Of a DNA stretch of 54,778 bases, positions 1 to 7,562 are shown piece by piece (the stretch's first letter is position 1; the number at the start of each line of letters is the position of its first letter). This DNA comes from Acetofilamentum sp. (GTDB lineage Bacteria; Bacteroidota; Bacteroidia; Bacteroidales; DYOH01), in contig DYOH01000004.1 of the NCBI GenBank assembly GCA_020720625.1, positions 1 to 54,778 of the forward strand, in the 5' to 3' direction. A program made the position numbers and the translations under genes. The notes under the pieces are model-generated. The model did no database searches. It saw only the letters and a program-made list of their open reading frames with translations, and was not told the origin of the DNA.

Positions 1-53
1 TTGCTGTAAAACCCCGTTTTTTTTGTGTAAATTGTGTTGTACGAAACTTTTTT

Positions 54-260
54 TTAGACTTGCGGATTTAAGGTATAACTAAAATCATCGGCAACAATCT
101 TATCGTACTTATTAGCATAATTTCGAACAGCCCCATCGCCATCTCTTTGAACTTCGGCAAAAACTTCAGCAATAAAATCTTTTAATTCCAACTTCTCCAG
201 CCTTGCCCGCTGCGCCAATTGAGGCCACTGAGATTTATTAATTTGATTATAAACTAGCAT
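54..260 (-). pseudogene. hisD: Histidinol dehydrogenase, N-terminal fragment (broken or cut at window edge)
   Basis: HisD oxidises L-histidinol to L-histidine in two NAD-dependent steps, the last reactions of histidine biosynthesis. Only 68 residues are readable, against a usual length of about 430. The visible part matches the HisD N-terminal helix region (a VFAEVQRDGDGAVRNYANKYDK stretch resembles the family's 'GDEAL..Y...FD'). The frame closes at 54-56, immediately next to a run of eight A on the coding strand; both other frames stay open to position 1, but neither gives convincing HisD sequence. It begins 2 bases after the hisG stop, as expected for the usual hisG-hisD order. Sequencing error at a homopolymer, assembly edge, or a real truncation are all possible, and the sequence alone does not decide. 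Confidence 0.7.
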
Positions 261-262
261 GC

Positions 263-1117
263 TTATATTATTTTTTCGATGTTCGTAACTAAAATACCTT
301 CGGCCCCTAAGGCTTTTATCTGTGAGATTAATGTCCAGAAATCGTCTTCATTGACCACAGAGTGCACCGAACTCCAGCCCTTCTCAGCCAATGGCATCAC
401 CGTTGGACTTTTTAAACCCGGCAAAATTTTGATAATTTCGGGCAAATTTACATCCGGAGCATTAAGTAAAATATACTTCTTGCCACGGGCATTGAGTACT
501 GCTTCTATTCTGAATAACAAATCGTTGAGTAAATAATTAGCTTCCTTGCTCAATTGCTTGTTGGCAATAAGCACGGCCTCGCTTTTAAGCAAAACTTCTA
601 CTTCTTTTAGCCCATTACTCATCAATGTGGATCCGGTACTTACAATATCGCAAATAGCATCGGACAGTCCAATATTAGGGGCTATTTCTACGCTCCCGGA
701 AATTTGCTCAATATAGGCTTCCACCTTAGATTCATCGAGATATTTTCTTAAAATATTAGGATAACTAGTGGCTATTCTCATATTCTGAAGAGATTGTACA
801 CCTTTATAATCGTCTTGTTTTGGAACCGCAATGGATAGGCGACATTTAGAAAATCCGAGCTTTTTAATAATCTCTAGCTGCTTATTCTCTTCCAAAACAG
901 TATTAAGTCCCACAATTCCAATGTCGGCTACACCTTCTTCTACATATTTTGGAATATCATCGTCGCGAAGAAAAAACAGTTCACAGGGAAAATTCTGTGC
1001 AGCAAGCTTTAAAGTGTCTGTCCCATTATCGAATCTAATGCCACATTCGTAGATTAACTGAATGCTTTTTTCGTAAAGTCGTCCTTTTTTTTGAATCGCA
1101 ATTTTAAGTTTATTCAT
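263..1117 (-). CDS. hisG: ATP phosphoribosyltransferase, long form
   Basis: HisG condenses ATP with PRPP to phosphoribosyl-ATP, the first and feedback-inhibited step of histidine synthesis. The 284-residue length fits the long (HisG-L) form, with a catalytic domain (about 1-210) and an ACT-like C-terminal histidine-binding domain (about 212-284, containing SPTVMPLAEKGWSSVHSVV). Catalytic features include ADIGIVGLN near residue 64 and the PRPP-binding loop DIVSTGSTLMSNGL near residue 158. The ATG at 1115-1117 follows an attenuator (terminator at 1168-1199) and is the first structural gene of the operon; hisD follows after 2 bases. The long form does not need the HisZ subunit. Assignment is secure. 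Confidence 0.96.
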   Translation of the reverse strand: MNKLKIAIQKKGRLYEKSIQLIYECGIRFDNGTDTLKLAAQNFPCELFFLRDDDIPKYVEEGVADIGIVGLNTVLEENKQLEIIKKLGFSKCRLSIAVPKQDDYKGVQSLQNMRIATSYPNILRKYLDESKVEAYIEQISGSVEIAPNIGLSDAICDIVSTGSTLMSNGLKEVEVLLKSEAVLIANKQLSKEANYLLNDLLFRIEAVLNARGKKYILLNAPDVNLPEIIKILPGLKSPTVMPLAEKGWSSVHSVVNEDDFWTLISQIKALGAEGILVTNIEKII

Positions 1118-1167
1118 TTTATTTAGATTTTTTTGTCTGAATAAACCCCGGTACTTTGTGCAAGAAT

Positions 1168-1199
1168 AAAAAAAACCCGCCTGATTTACTCAGACGGGT
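1168..1199 (-). terminator. his operon attenuator terminator
   Basis: On the minus strand the sequence ACCCGTCTGA-GTAAA-TCAGGCGGGT forms a 10-bp hairpin (one G-U pair) followed directly by eight T. It sits between the His-rich leader ORF and hisG, so it would stop transcription before the structural genes. Its 5' arm (1190-1199) can alternatively pair with CAGGCG inside the leader ORF (1241-1246), a copy of the same six bases in the terminator's 3' arm. That gives two mutually exclusive structures, as in classical ribosome-mediated attenuation. Confidence 0.85.
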
Positions 1200-1231
1200 G
1201 AATGATTTATTGTTAAGCCACAAACATCAAA

Positions 1232-1294
1232 CTACACGCTCGCCTGGATGACAAGATGAAGATGATGATGCAGATGGAAAAAATTTCTATTCAT
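1232..1294 (-). CDS. hisL: Histidine leader peptide (attenuator)
   Basis: A 20-codon ORF upstream of hisG on the minus strand encodes MNRNFFHLHHHLHLVIQASV. Five of seven residues from 7 to 13 are His (HLHHHLH). Ribosome stalling there when charged tRNA-His is scarce would leave CAGGCG (codons 17-18, positions 1241-1246) free to pair with the 5' arm of the terminator at 1168-1199 and allow hisG transcription; complete translation to the TAG would cover CAGGCG and favour termination. The last His of the HHH run lies 15 bases before CAG, consistent with this geometry. It is too short for usual gene calling. There is no Shine-Dalgarno, and the promoter at 1300-1331 places transcription start at or next to the ATG, so translation may be leaderless. 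The role is inferred from layout and composition. Confidence 0.85.
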   Translation of the reverse strand: MNRNFFHLHHHLHLVIQASV

Positions 1295-1299
1295 GGACA

Positions 1300-1331
1300 C
1301 AAACATATAAAAGCTTTTTTATAAAACAAAA
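1300..1331 (-). promoter_or_regulatory. his operon promoter, Bacteroidota type
   Basis: On the minus strand TTTTG (1327-1331) is followed, after 19 bases, by TATGTTTG (1300-1307). This fits the Bacteroidota housekeeping consensus (-33 TTTG, -7 TAnnTTTG). Predicted initiation is about 5 bases downstream, near 1294-1295, right at the leader peptide ATG. Confidence 0.65.
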
Positions 1332-1365
1332 TTTAATGCTACTTTTAACTTTTAAATCTACAAAA

Positions 1366-2556
1366 ATGTCCGAAATAAGTAAACACTACAAAGAACGTCA
1401 GGAAAAACTTGTACCATTTGCCATCAAAATACTGGAAATGAGTGAACTAAGCAAAGCTGTTAACGAGAATCAGGATATAATTGAATCCATTGATTATAAA
1501 GACATTATATATCTCGTACATAAGCTTAGTGTTTCAGAAATTCCTATGGAACAATTAAAAACAGGTATCAACAAAATTTTGAACCTGTTTTACAAATCGC
1601 TTAACTCAAGAGAATGGCCTGAGCTTAAAGAAAATGAGTTTTTTAAATCGCTTTTGTTAAACAACAGTATTTTAGATAAAAAGCTAAAAGAGATACGAGA
1701 GTACATCAAAAAAATAAACAAAACTGGCATCACAACCGAACTAAAAAATACCCTAAAAATACGTTTTAGGCATTTGCTCAAATACGATACTTACTATCAA
1801 TTAAAAGAAAATGTGATATTTCCGGTTTTGGAGAAAAACTTTGAAGAAATGGGCTGTTTGCCAATTATGTGGTCTTTTCATGATGATATAAGAAGGCACA
1901 ATAAAATAATATTGGAAATTTTAGAGGAGGAAAATTTTGATTTAGAAAAATTTAATAAAACCAGTGGTAAATTTTTCTTCAACACTTATGCCATCAAATT
2001 TCGAGAAGAAAAAATACTGTACCCCTTTTTATTATTACACCTAAAAGACAATGAATTAGCAAAAATGCAAGCAGATTTTATTGATTTTAAGCTGCCTTTT
2101 GCAAAAATTCCGGGCTCCCGGAAACAAAAAAATCTTAACGAGGATGAAGAAATAAATCTTGGAAGCGGATACCTTACAGCCAAACAAATAAGTCTGGTAT
2201 TTAACCATTTACCAGTAGATATAACCTATGTGGACGAGAACAATAAAGTACGCTATTTCTCCACACCCAAAAAACGCTTTTTTATGCGCACAAATGCCAT
2301 TATTGGGCGAGATGTAAAAAATTGTCATCCGCAAGAAAGTGTTCATGTTGTAGAAAAAATAGTGGAAGCCTTTCGAAAAGGAGAAAAAGACAGAGCTACT
2401 TTCTGGATAAATATAAAGGGTATCTATCTGTTTATTCAGTACTTTGCTGTGCGCGACGAACAAAATACTTTCCGTGGCGTTGTGGAAGTTACCCAGGAAA
2501 TAAACGAAATTCAGGAAATAAAAGGCGAAAGAAAATTACTATCGTGGGATGAATAA
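1366..2556 (+). CDS. DUF438-like / hemerythrin-like / PAS domain protein
   Basis: Predicted cytoplasmic sensor or redox-related protein of 396 residues; the precise role is unknown. The N-terminal ~80 residues are helical and resemble DUF438. A central helical region (about 125-235) has the hemerythrin-like pattern (KENVIFPVLEK, then MWSFHDDIRRHN, then FREEKILYPFLLL). The C-terminal PAS domain (about 270-385) has LPVDITYVDENNKVRYFS, IGRDVKNCHPQESVHVVEKI and FAVRDEQNTFRGVVEVTQ, typical of the PAS type fused to DUF438/hemerythrin proteins. One position usually His in 'KHYxRKEN' is Tyr here (DTYYQLKEN), so metal binding is uncertain. I chose the ATG at 1366 over 1336 because a near-consensus -7 box (TACTTTTA, 1340-1347) lies between them. 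It is divergent from the his operon. Confidence 0.75.
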   Translation: MSEISKHYKERQEKLVPFAIKILEMSELSKAVNENQDIIESIDYKDIIYLVHKLSVSEIPMEQLKTGINKILNLFYKSLNSREWPELKENEFFKSLLLNNSILDKKLKEIREYIKKINKTGITTELKNTLKIRFRHLLKYDTYYQLKENVIFPVLEKNFEEMGCLPIMWSFHDDIRRHNKIILEILEEENFDLEKFNKTSGKFFFNTYAIKFREEKILYPFLLLHLKDNELAKMQADFIDFKLPFAKIPGSRKQKNLNEDEEINLGSGYLTAKQISLVFNHLPVDITYVDENNKVRYFSTPKKRFFMRTNAIIGRDVKNCHPQESVHVVEKIVEAFRKGEKDRATFWINIKGIYLFIQYFAVRDEQNTFRGVVEVTQEINEIQEIKGERKLLSWDE

Positions 2557-2620
2557 TCCCATAAATACATAAATACGCATTCAACAATTTAATAACCAGG
2601 TAACTGCAAAACTATACAAT

Positions 2621-4375
2621 ATGAAAAAATCATCATTTTTGCTCGCATTTCTACTTATATATTTAAACCTGCAATCGCAAATACCTACTATTTATCAACA
2701 AAACCAGAGCTTTGATTATTACCAAATAATCAAGTACTACAAAACACTGGACTCCTTGCATGATGAAGCCAAACTGATTGAATATGGACTTACGGATGTG
2801 GGAAAACCCTTGCATTTGTTTGTAATCTCACCCGAAAAAGAATTTGATGCAGCGAAATTACATGCACAAAACAAAACCATTATTCTAATAAATAACGGCA
2901 TTCACCCGGGTGAACCGGAAGGAATTGATGCATCGGTTTTAATGGCCCTAAAACTGCTTTCTGATGCAAAAAAGCTCAAAAAGGAACTCGGAAACGTGGT
3001 TTTATGTATTATTCCGGTATATAATATCGGCGGACATTTAAACCGCTCGGCATATCATCGGGCTAATCAGCAAACACCCGAATTGCATGGCTATAGAGGA
3101 AATGCCCGAAATTTGGATTTGAACCGTGATTTTGCCAAACTCAAATCGCAAAATGCCCAAAGTTTTGTAAGTATTTTTCAGGAATGGAAACCACAAATTT
3201 TTCTCGATACACACACTACCGATGGCTCAGACCATCAATATGTAAATACCCTGATTGCCACACATCCGGTAAAACTAGAAAAGCCAATGAAGCAGTTTCT
3301 AAACGAAAAATTTGTGCCTTATTTATACGATGAACTTAAAAAAACGCCCTACGAAATATGCCCTTATGTAGAAACCATGGATTGGAACAAAGGCCCTGAA
3401 ACAGGAATTGTTGGCTTTTTAGACATGCCCAAATTTTCGACTGGTTATACTTCCTTATTTCATTCCTATAGTTTTATGACTGAAAATCACATATTTAAAG
3501 ATTACAAAGACCGTGTTTTATCGGTTTGGCTGTTTATGGAAACTTTGATAAAATTCGCTAACGAAAATAACCCAAGCATAAATAAAACGCAAAAGGAAGC
3601 CATTGAACTTACAAAGCAGAAGACAGTATATGTAACAGATTATGAGATGGATACAACTAAATTTGAATGGTTTAATTTCAAAGGCTACGAATCGGAAATC
3701 AGCAAAAGTCCATTAACCGGTTTAGAAAGAGTGGTTTATAATCAAAATAAAAAATATCAAAAAAATATACCCTACTTAAACCAATTTATAGCTACCAAAA
3801 GTATTCGTGCACCATACGCTTACCTTTTATCTCAGGCTTATCCGGAAGTAATCCATCGACTTAAGCTAAATGGTGTAAAAATGAATAGATTAGCCTGCGA
3901 TACCACAATTGAACTAAACGCCTACTATATAGACAATTACAAAAAAACAACAAGACCACAACAAGGTCAGTTTCCAAATTATGACCTAAATATTAGCATT
4001 GAGAAAATGCCAATTCAATGTTTTGAAGGTGATTATATTATTGAACTAAATCAACATGCAAACGAGTATATAGTGCAAATGCTTGAACCCGATGGAATGG
4101 ATTCGTTTTTTAAATGGAATTTTTTCGATGAGATTCTGGAGCATCGCGAGTATTTCTCTCCCATCGGATTTGAAGAAAATGCCATTGCCTATTTGTTGAA
4201 ACATCCCGAATTAAAACAACAACTTGACCAAGCAGTGCAAAATGACACAACATTGGCTCAATCGCATTATTTACAGTTAAAATTTATTTACGATAACTCA
4301 GAATTTGCCGAAAAAAAATACCGGCGATTGCCAGTATACAGAATAGAAACAAAAATAAAACTACCTGTAAAATAA
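2621..4375 (+). CDS. Secreted M14 family zinc carboxypeptidase
   Basis: Zinc metallocarboxypeptidase expected to trim C-terminal residues from peptides outside the cytoplasm. A signal peptide spans about 1-20 (MKKSSFLLAFLLIYLNLQSQ). The zinc motif HxxE is H95/E98 in GIHPGEPEG, and the third ligand is H198 in DTHTTDG. The substrate-binding block RNLDLNRDF is at about 163-171. TENHIFKDYKDRV near residue 297 resembles the family segment carrying the catalytic Glu. The domain occupies roughly residues 30-320; the remaining ~260 residues are an extension of unknown function seen in many Bacteroidota members. It follows the PAS protein in the same direction after 64 bases. The specific substrate cannot be told from sequence. 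Confidence 0.88.
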   Translation: MKKSSFLLAFLLIYLNLQSQIPTIYQQNQSFDYYQIIKYYKTLDSLHDEAKLIEYGLTDVGKPLHLFVISPEKEFDAAKLHAQNKTIILINNGIHPGEPEGIDASVLMALKLLSDAKKLKKELGNVVLCIIPVYNIGGHLNRSAYHRANQQTPELHGYRGNARNLDLNRDFAKLKSQNAQSFVSIFQEWKPQIFLDTHTTDGSDHQYVNTLIATHPVKLEKPMKQFLNEKFVPYLYDELKKTPYEICPYVETMDWNKGPETGIVGFLDMPKFSTGYTSLFHSYSFMTENHIFKDYKDRVLSVWLFMETLIKFANENNPSINKTQKEAIELTKQKTVYVTDYEMDTTKFEWFNFKGYESEISKSPLTGLERVVYNQNKKYQKNIPYLNQFIATKSIRAPYAYLLSQAYPEVIHRLKLNGVKMNRLACDTTIELNAYYIDNYKKTTRPQQGQFPNYDLNISIEKMPIQCFEGDYIIELNQHANEYIVQMLEPDGMDSFFKWNFFDEILEHREYFSPIGFEENAIAYLLKHPELKQQLDQAVQNDTTLAQSHYLQLKFIYDNSEFAEKKYRRLPVYRIETKIKLPVK

Positions 4376-4382
4376 CTTATTA

Positions 4383-4445
4383 GCAAGGAGAACGGCATGC
4401 TCCATAGGGGGAGAACAGAGCCGCAACAATACTCCTTGCACTTTT
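4383..4445. other. Nested three-stem hairpin, possible terminator or structured RNA
   Basis: Three nested inverted repeats share one axis: GCAAGGAG (4383-4390) with CTCCTTGC (4432-4439), CGGC (4393-4396) with GCCG (4420-4423), and CTCC (4400-4403) with GGAG (4410-4413). The hairpin is symmetric for both strands. On the plus strand it ends in CACTTTTT just after the M14 stop codon, so it could terminate that gene. It is longer and more GC-rich than other terminators in this window, so a small RNA or a mobile repeat is also possible. Confidence 0.5.
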
Positions 4446-4564
4446 TAAGTAAAAAAAACAATTGAATTATTTTTTATTTTGAATGATTATGCTGCAATTT
4501 ACACGGAAATTTTCAGAAGATTGCAGCTTTTCTGCATTATTATCAAAATATATACCAAAACTCC

Positions 4565-4834
4565 TTATAAACAATCACTTGATATTTTACGCAATACCAA
4601 ATCTAAATCATCCATAAGTGCCTGGGCGGATATAGTAGCTCCAGCAACAGCATCAATATCTTTTCCATATTTTAATTTTTGAGTGCCATCGTATCCGACA
4701 AAATGTCTTAGCCAGAATTTATTCATCACTTCATGACCATGTGTAGCCTGATAATGGAATCTTAAAATCCCTATTTCTAGGGATACTATATGCTGCGAAG
4801 CATAAAAGTTAGATGCAAATAAATTATAAGCCAA
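4565..4834 (-). pseudogene. FMN-binding domain protein, 5'-truncated remnant
   Basis: About 65 residues resemble the C-terminal half of an FMN-binding (RnfG/NqrC-like) domain: a HGHEVMNKFWLRHFVG stretch followed by GKDIDAVAGATISAQAL, the segment that carries the covalent-flavin Thr in related proteins (SGAT motif). No ATG is available in frame. The frame is open from a stop at 4889-4891 but only non-standard or TTG starts occur (TTG at 4832-4834), and there is no signal peptide or N-terminal strand. The upstream end butts against the start of the GT39-like gene on the other strand, so the 5' part is absent. Most likely a decayed remnant; a very short functional protein from TTG cannot be excluded. 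Confidence 0.55.
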
Positions 4835-4861
4835 AGAATGTTTATATTCAATGAAAAAAAT

Positions 4862-4869
4862 TACTTTTG
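4862..4869 (+). promoter_or_regulatory. -7 box of GT39-like gene
   Basis: TACTTTTG is an exact TAnnTTTG match 21 bases before the ATG at 4891. The upstream TTTATA region is only a weak -33 candidate. It argues against an upstream TTG start at 4867, which would lie within the box. Confidence 0.4.
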
Positions 4870-4890
4870 AAAAAACTATGGCGGCATATT

Positions 4891-6906
4891 ATGGCAACTG
4901 AAAATAAAAAAAAACAAACCAAACAAAACACAACAAACCCACAGAATAAGCAAAAGGCGACCAAAAATGCCCCAAAACCAGATTTTTTGAGCCTTTGGAG
5001 CAATTGGGCAGCAGCAAACAATAACAAATTGCTTCTTTTGATTTTGCTTATTGCTTTAATTTTTAGCTTATTGCTTTTCGATATCAAAGTAAGTCTTGGC
5101 GGCGACGATGCCAGCTATATTATCAGAGCCTACGATTTTTGGAACAACCTTGATTATCCGTCTTTTCAGGGTCCCTTATACCCTATGGTGCTTAGCCCAT
5201 TAATCGGTTTTTCCGGAATAAATCTGCCCATATTAAAATTTAGCTCTATGATTTTTTTGTTGCTAAGTATCTATTTTATGTATCTTAGCTATAAAGGAAA
5301 AATTAATGCGCTTGTGCTGTTTATAGGCCTTTTTATTCTCAGTGGAAATGCATATTTACTATATTTCTCGGTGCACACCTATTCCGAAGCTTTTTATATG
5401 ATGCTTCAGGCCATGCTATTTTGGGCAGTTTTTAAAACCTGCAATAATTCTAAAAAAAACCAACACACGCACTTTGCCACTATTGGCCTGATACTTATCT
5501 CACTATTTCTAACAAAAAGCGTTGGATTAGCAGCATTTATGGCTGTTTTGACATACTACTTAATACAAAAAGAATATAAGTCGGTTCTCTTTTCTTCTGC
5601 CTATTTTGGCGGATTTATGATTCTTTGGGAAATTATTAAACGCTTGGTATGGAAAACATCCGAAGTGCAATTCTCCTCTCAAGCTTCCACCCTAATGCTC
5701 AAACATCCTTATGATACCACTAAAGGAATGGAAGATTTTGCCGGCTACTTTATCCGTTTTATTGATAATTCAAACATTTACCTTTCAAAACACCTATTTA
5801 CTTTCCTAGGCTTTAGACCCGAAATATCAGATATTCAACCGATATTAACCATTCTGCTATATACGCTCTTTGTTGCAACATTTATACTTATTTTTCATAA
5901 AAACAAATATCTCTTATTTACAGGCATTTACCTTATTTTCTTATTGGGAGTTACTTTTGTTGCCTTACAAACCATTTGGGATGGTCGCAGATTAATTGCT
6001 CCATTTTATCCATTCATTTTAATATTTTTGCTTTCCGGAATTTACGAATTGTTTCAGTTGAAAAAAGTTAAAATGTTTTTATTCCTTTTTCCACTGATTG
6101 CCATTATTCTGCTAGTTGCCACTTACAAAATTAGCTTTGAAAAAATTGATGATAACAGCACCACTTTGCAAGAGAACCTGAAAGGTAATGTGGTATTTGG
6201 ATTAACGCCCGACTGGCAAAATTTTATAAATATGAGCAAATGGGCGGCTGCAAACACCGACAAAAATGTGATGATTGCTTCCAGAAAACCATCTATTTCT
6301 TTTGTTTACACCGGCAGAAGATTTTATGGCATTTATTCTGTACCATCTTTGCCTGTGGATAGCTTAAAGTCCAAATGCGAACGCCTTCCACACAATTACA
6401 CCATAATAGATGCCTCTCAATGGGAGCAAAAAACACATCTTCAATCGCTTTATCTCAACATTCAACGATACAACATTGGATATATAACCGAATTTTGGAA
6501 AAGAGCAGAAGCCACGTCGGCCGAAACCTCAATAATTTTCGAAGTTTATGAAATGCCAGATTCTGCCATAGCTTTATTCGATTTGCTAAAACAAAATGCA
6601 CTTTCACAAGAATTTTCTTTCGACAAGTTTTTCAGCAACAGAAATTTGAATTTGCAGAAAAATCCGGGATGGACAATCGATTACGTAGTTACAGATCCGG
6701 ACAATTTGCTGCAAAACCTGTATGAAAATAAGGTTAAATATCTAGTAATGGCTAATTTAAGAAAATACGAACAACAGAAAACCCAATTTACAATAAATAC
6801 TGTAAGAAGATACTTATTTTATATTCAAAGAAAATACCCTTCCAAAGTAAAACTCATACATACAATTGGCCACGACGAGCAAGCGTACTTATTCGAGATT
6901 TTATAA
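4891..6906 (+). CDS. Polytopic membrane protein, GT39/ArnT-like glycosyltransferase
   Basis: A 671-residue integral membrane protein resembling lipid-linked-sugar glycosyltransferases of the GT39/GT-C type, which transfer sugar from a polyprenyl carrier on the outer face of the inner membrane. The first ~40 residues are Lys/Gln/Asn-rich and cytoplasmic. A membrane segment at about 46-63 is followed by GGDDASYIIRAYDFW, whose Asp pair (D72/D73) fits the first-loop acidic motif of GT-C enzymes. Roughly ten more hydrophobic segments follow to about residue 415, then a soluble C-terminal domain of about 250 residues. The start is ATG 4891, downstream of a -7 box. The CAP-domain gene follows after 22 bases. 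Family placement is moderately sure; donor and acceptor are unknown. Confidence 0.65.
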   Translation: MATENKKKQTKQNTTNPQNKQKATKNAPKPDFLSLWSNWAAANNNKLLLLILLIALIFSLLLFDIKVSLGGDDASYIIRAYDFWNNLDYPSFQGPLYPMVLSPLIGFSGINLPILKFSSMIFLLLSIYFMYLSYKGKINALVLFIGLFILSGNAYLLYFSVHTYSEAFYMMLQAMLFWAVFKTCNNSKKNQHTHFATIGLILISLFLTKSVGLAAFMAVLTYYLIQKEYKSVLFSSAYFGGFMILWEIIKRLVWKTSEVQFSSQASTLMLKHPYDTTKGMEDFAGYFIRFIDNSNIYLSKHLFTFLGFRPEISDIQPILTILLYTLFVATFILIFHKNKYLLFTGIYLIFLLGVTFVALQTIWDGRRLIAPFYPFILIFLLSGIYELFQLKKVKMFLFLFPLIAIILLVATYKISFEKIDDNSTTLQENLKGNVVFGLTPDWQNFINMSKWAAANTDKNVMIASRKPSISFVYTGRRFYGIYSVPSLPVDSLKSKCERLPHNYTIIDASQWEQKTHLQSLYLNIQRYNIGYITEFWKRAEATSAETSIIFEVYEMPDSAIALFDLLKQNALSQEFSFDKFFSNRNLNLQKNPGWTIDYVVTDPDNLLQNLYENKVKYLVMANLRKYEQQKTQFTINTVRRYLFYIQRKYPSKVKLIHTIGHDEQAYLFEIL

Positions 6907-6928
6907 ACAATTTTTAAAACTAAAACTT

Positions 6929-7549
6929 ATGAAAAAAAATACAATCCTGCCAACACTCATATTTATTACACTTTCGGTTATCGCAAACGCACAAGCATGG
7001 ACAAACGAAATGTACGCAAACCATACCTTCAAAAGCTTTGAAAAGCTAAAGCAGGCAAATCAGGAAATTGATTTCAAAAACATTGACCTTAAACTACTCA
7101 ATGCAGCCATCCTTTTTGAAACAAACCGTCAAAGAGAAATCAATGGTTTTGAACGTTTTGGACATTCAATAGTATTAGAAAAATCGGCGGCTATGCACTC
7201 CAAAGATATGGTAGAAAAAAAATTTTTTAGTCATACCAGCAAAATAAAATCACGAAAAACCTTGTTAATGAGATTGAGCATGAGCGGTTTAAAAGATTAT
7301 TCGGCCATTGGCGAAAATATTGCCATGACCAGCAAAACATCGACAAGCTATTTATTGCTGGCGAAGGAATTAGTAGATATTTGGATGAAATCGCCCGGAC
7401 ATCGGGCTAATATTCTAAATGCCGAATTTAATTATCTCGGTTGTGGTGCATTTTTCGACAAAAATAACTATGTTTATGCCACACAAGCATTTGCCGACCG
7501 ACGAGGCCAAAACGACCAGACTTATAAACTACCAGTTGAACATCGCTAA
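6929..7549 (+). CDS. Secreted CAP (SCP/PR1-like) domain protein
   Basis: A 206-residue exported protein with a signal peptide at about 1-23 (MKKNTILPTLIFITLSVIANAQ) and one CAP domain over most of the rest. Visible CAP signatures are FETNRQREINGFERFGHS (helix 1), MHSKDMVEKKFFSHTS (containing the conserved His), YSAIGENIAM and WMKSPGHRANILNAEFNYLGCG with the second His. Bacterial CAP proteins are secreted and mostly of unknown activity. The ATG at 6929 starts the signal peptide; the frame extends upstream into the preceding gene without a better start. It is 22 bases behind the GT39-like gene and 13 ahead of the SDR gene, so probably co-transcribed. Confidence 0.88.
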   Translation: MKKNTILPTLIFITLSVIANAQAWTNEMYANHTFKSFEKLKQANQEIDFKNIDLKLLNAAILFETNRQREINGFERFGHSIVLEKSAAMHSKDMVEKKFFSHTSKIKSRKTLLMRLSMSGLKDYSAIGENIAMTSKTSTSYLLLAKELVDIWMKSPGHRANILNAEFNYLGCGAFFDKNNYVYATQAFADRRGQNDQTYKLPVEHR

Positions 7550-7562
7550 TTAATAAACAAAT

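Noticed and set aside
4479-4682. Plus-strand ORF of 67 codons in the intergenic gap
   Set aside because: It starts after the nested hairpin with no signal peptide, family motif or promoter, and overlaps the FMN-binding remnant on the other strand, whose motif is recognisable. Likely a shadow.
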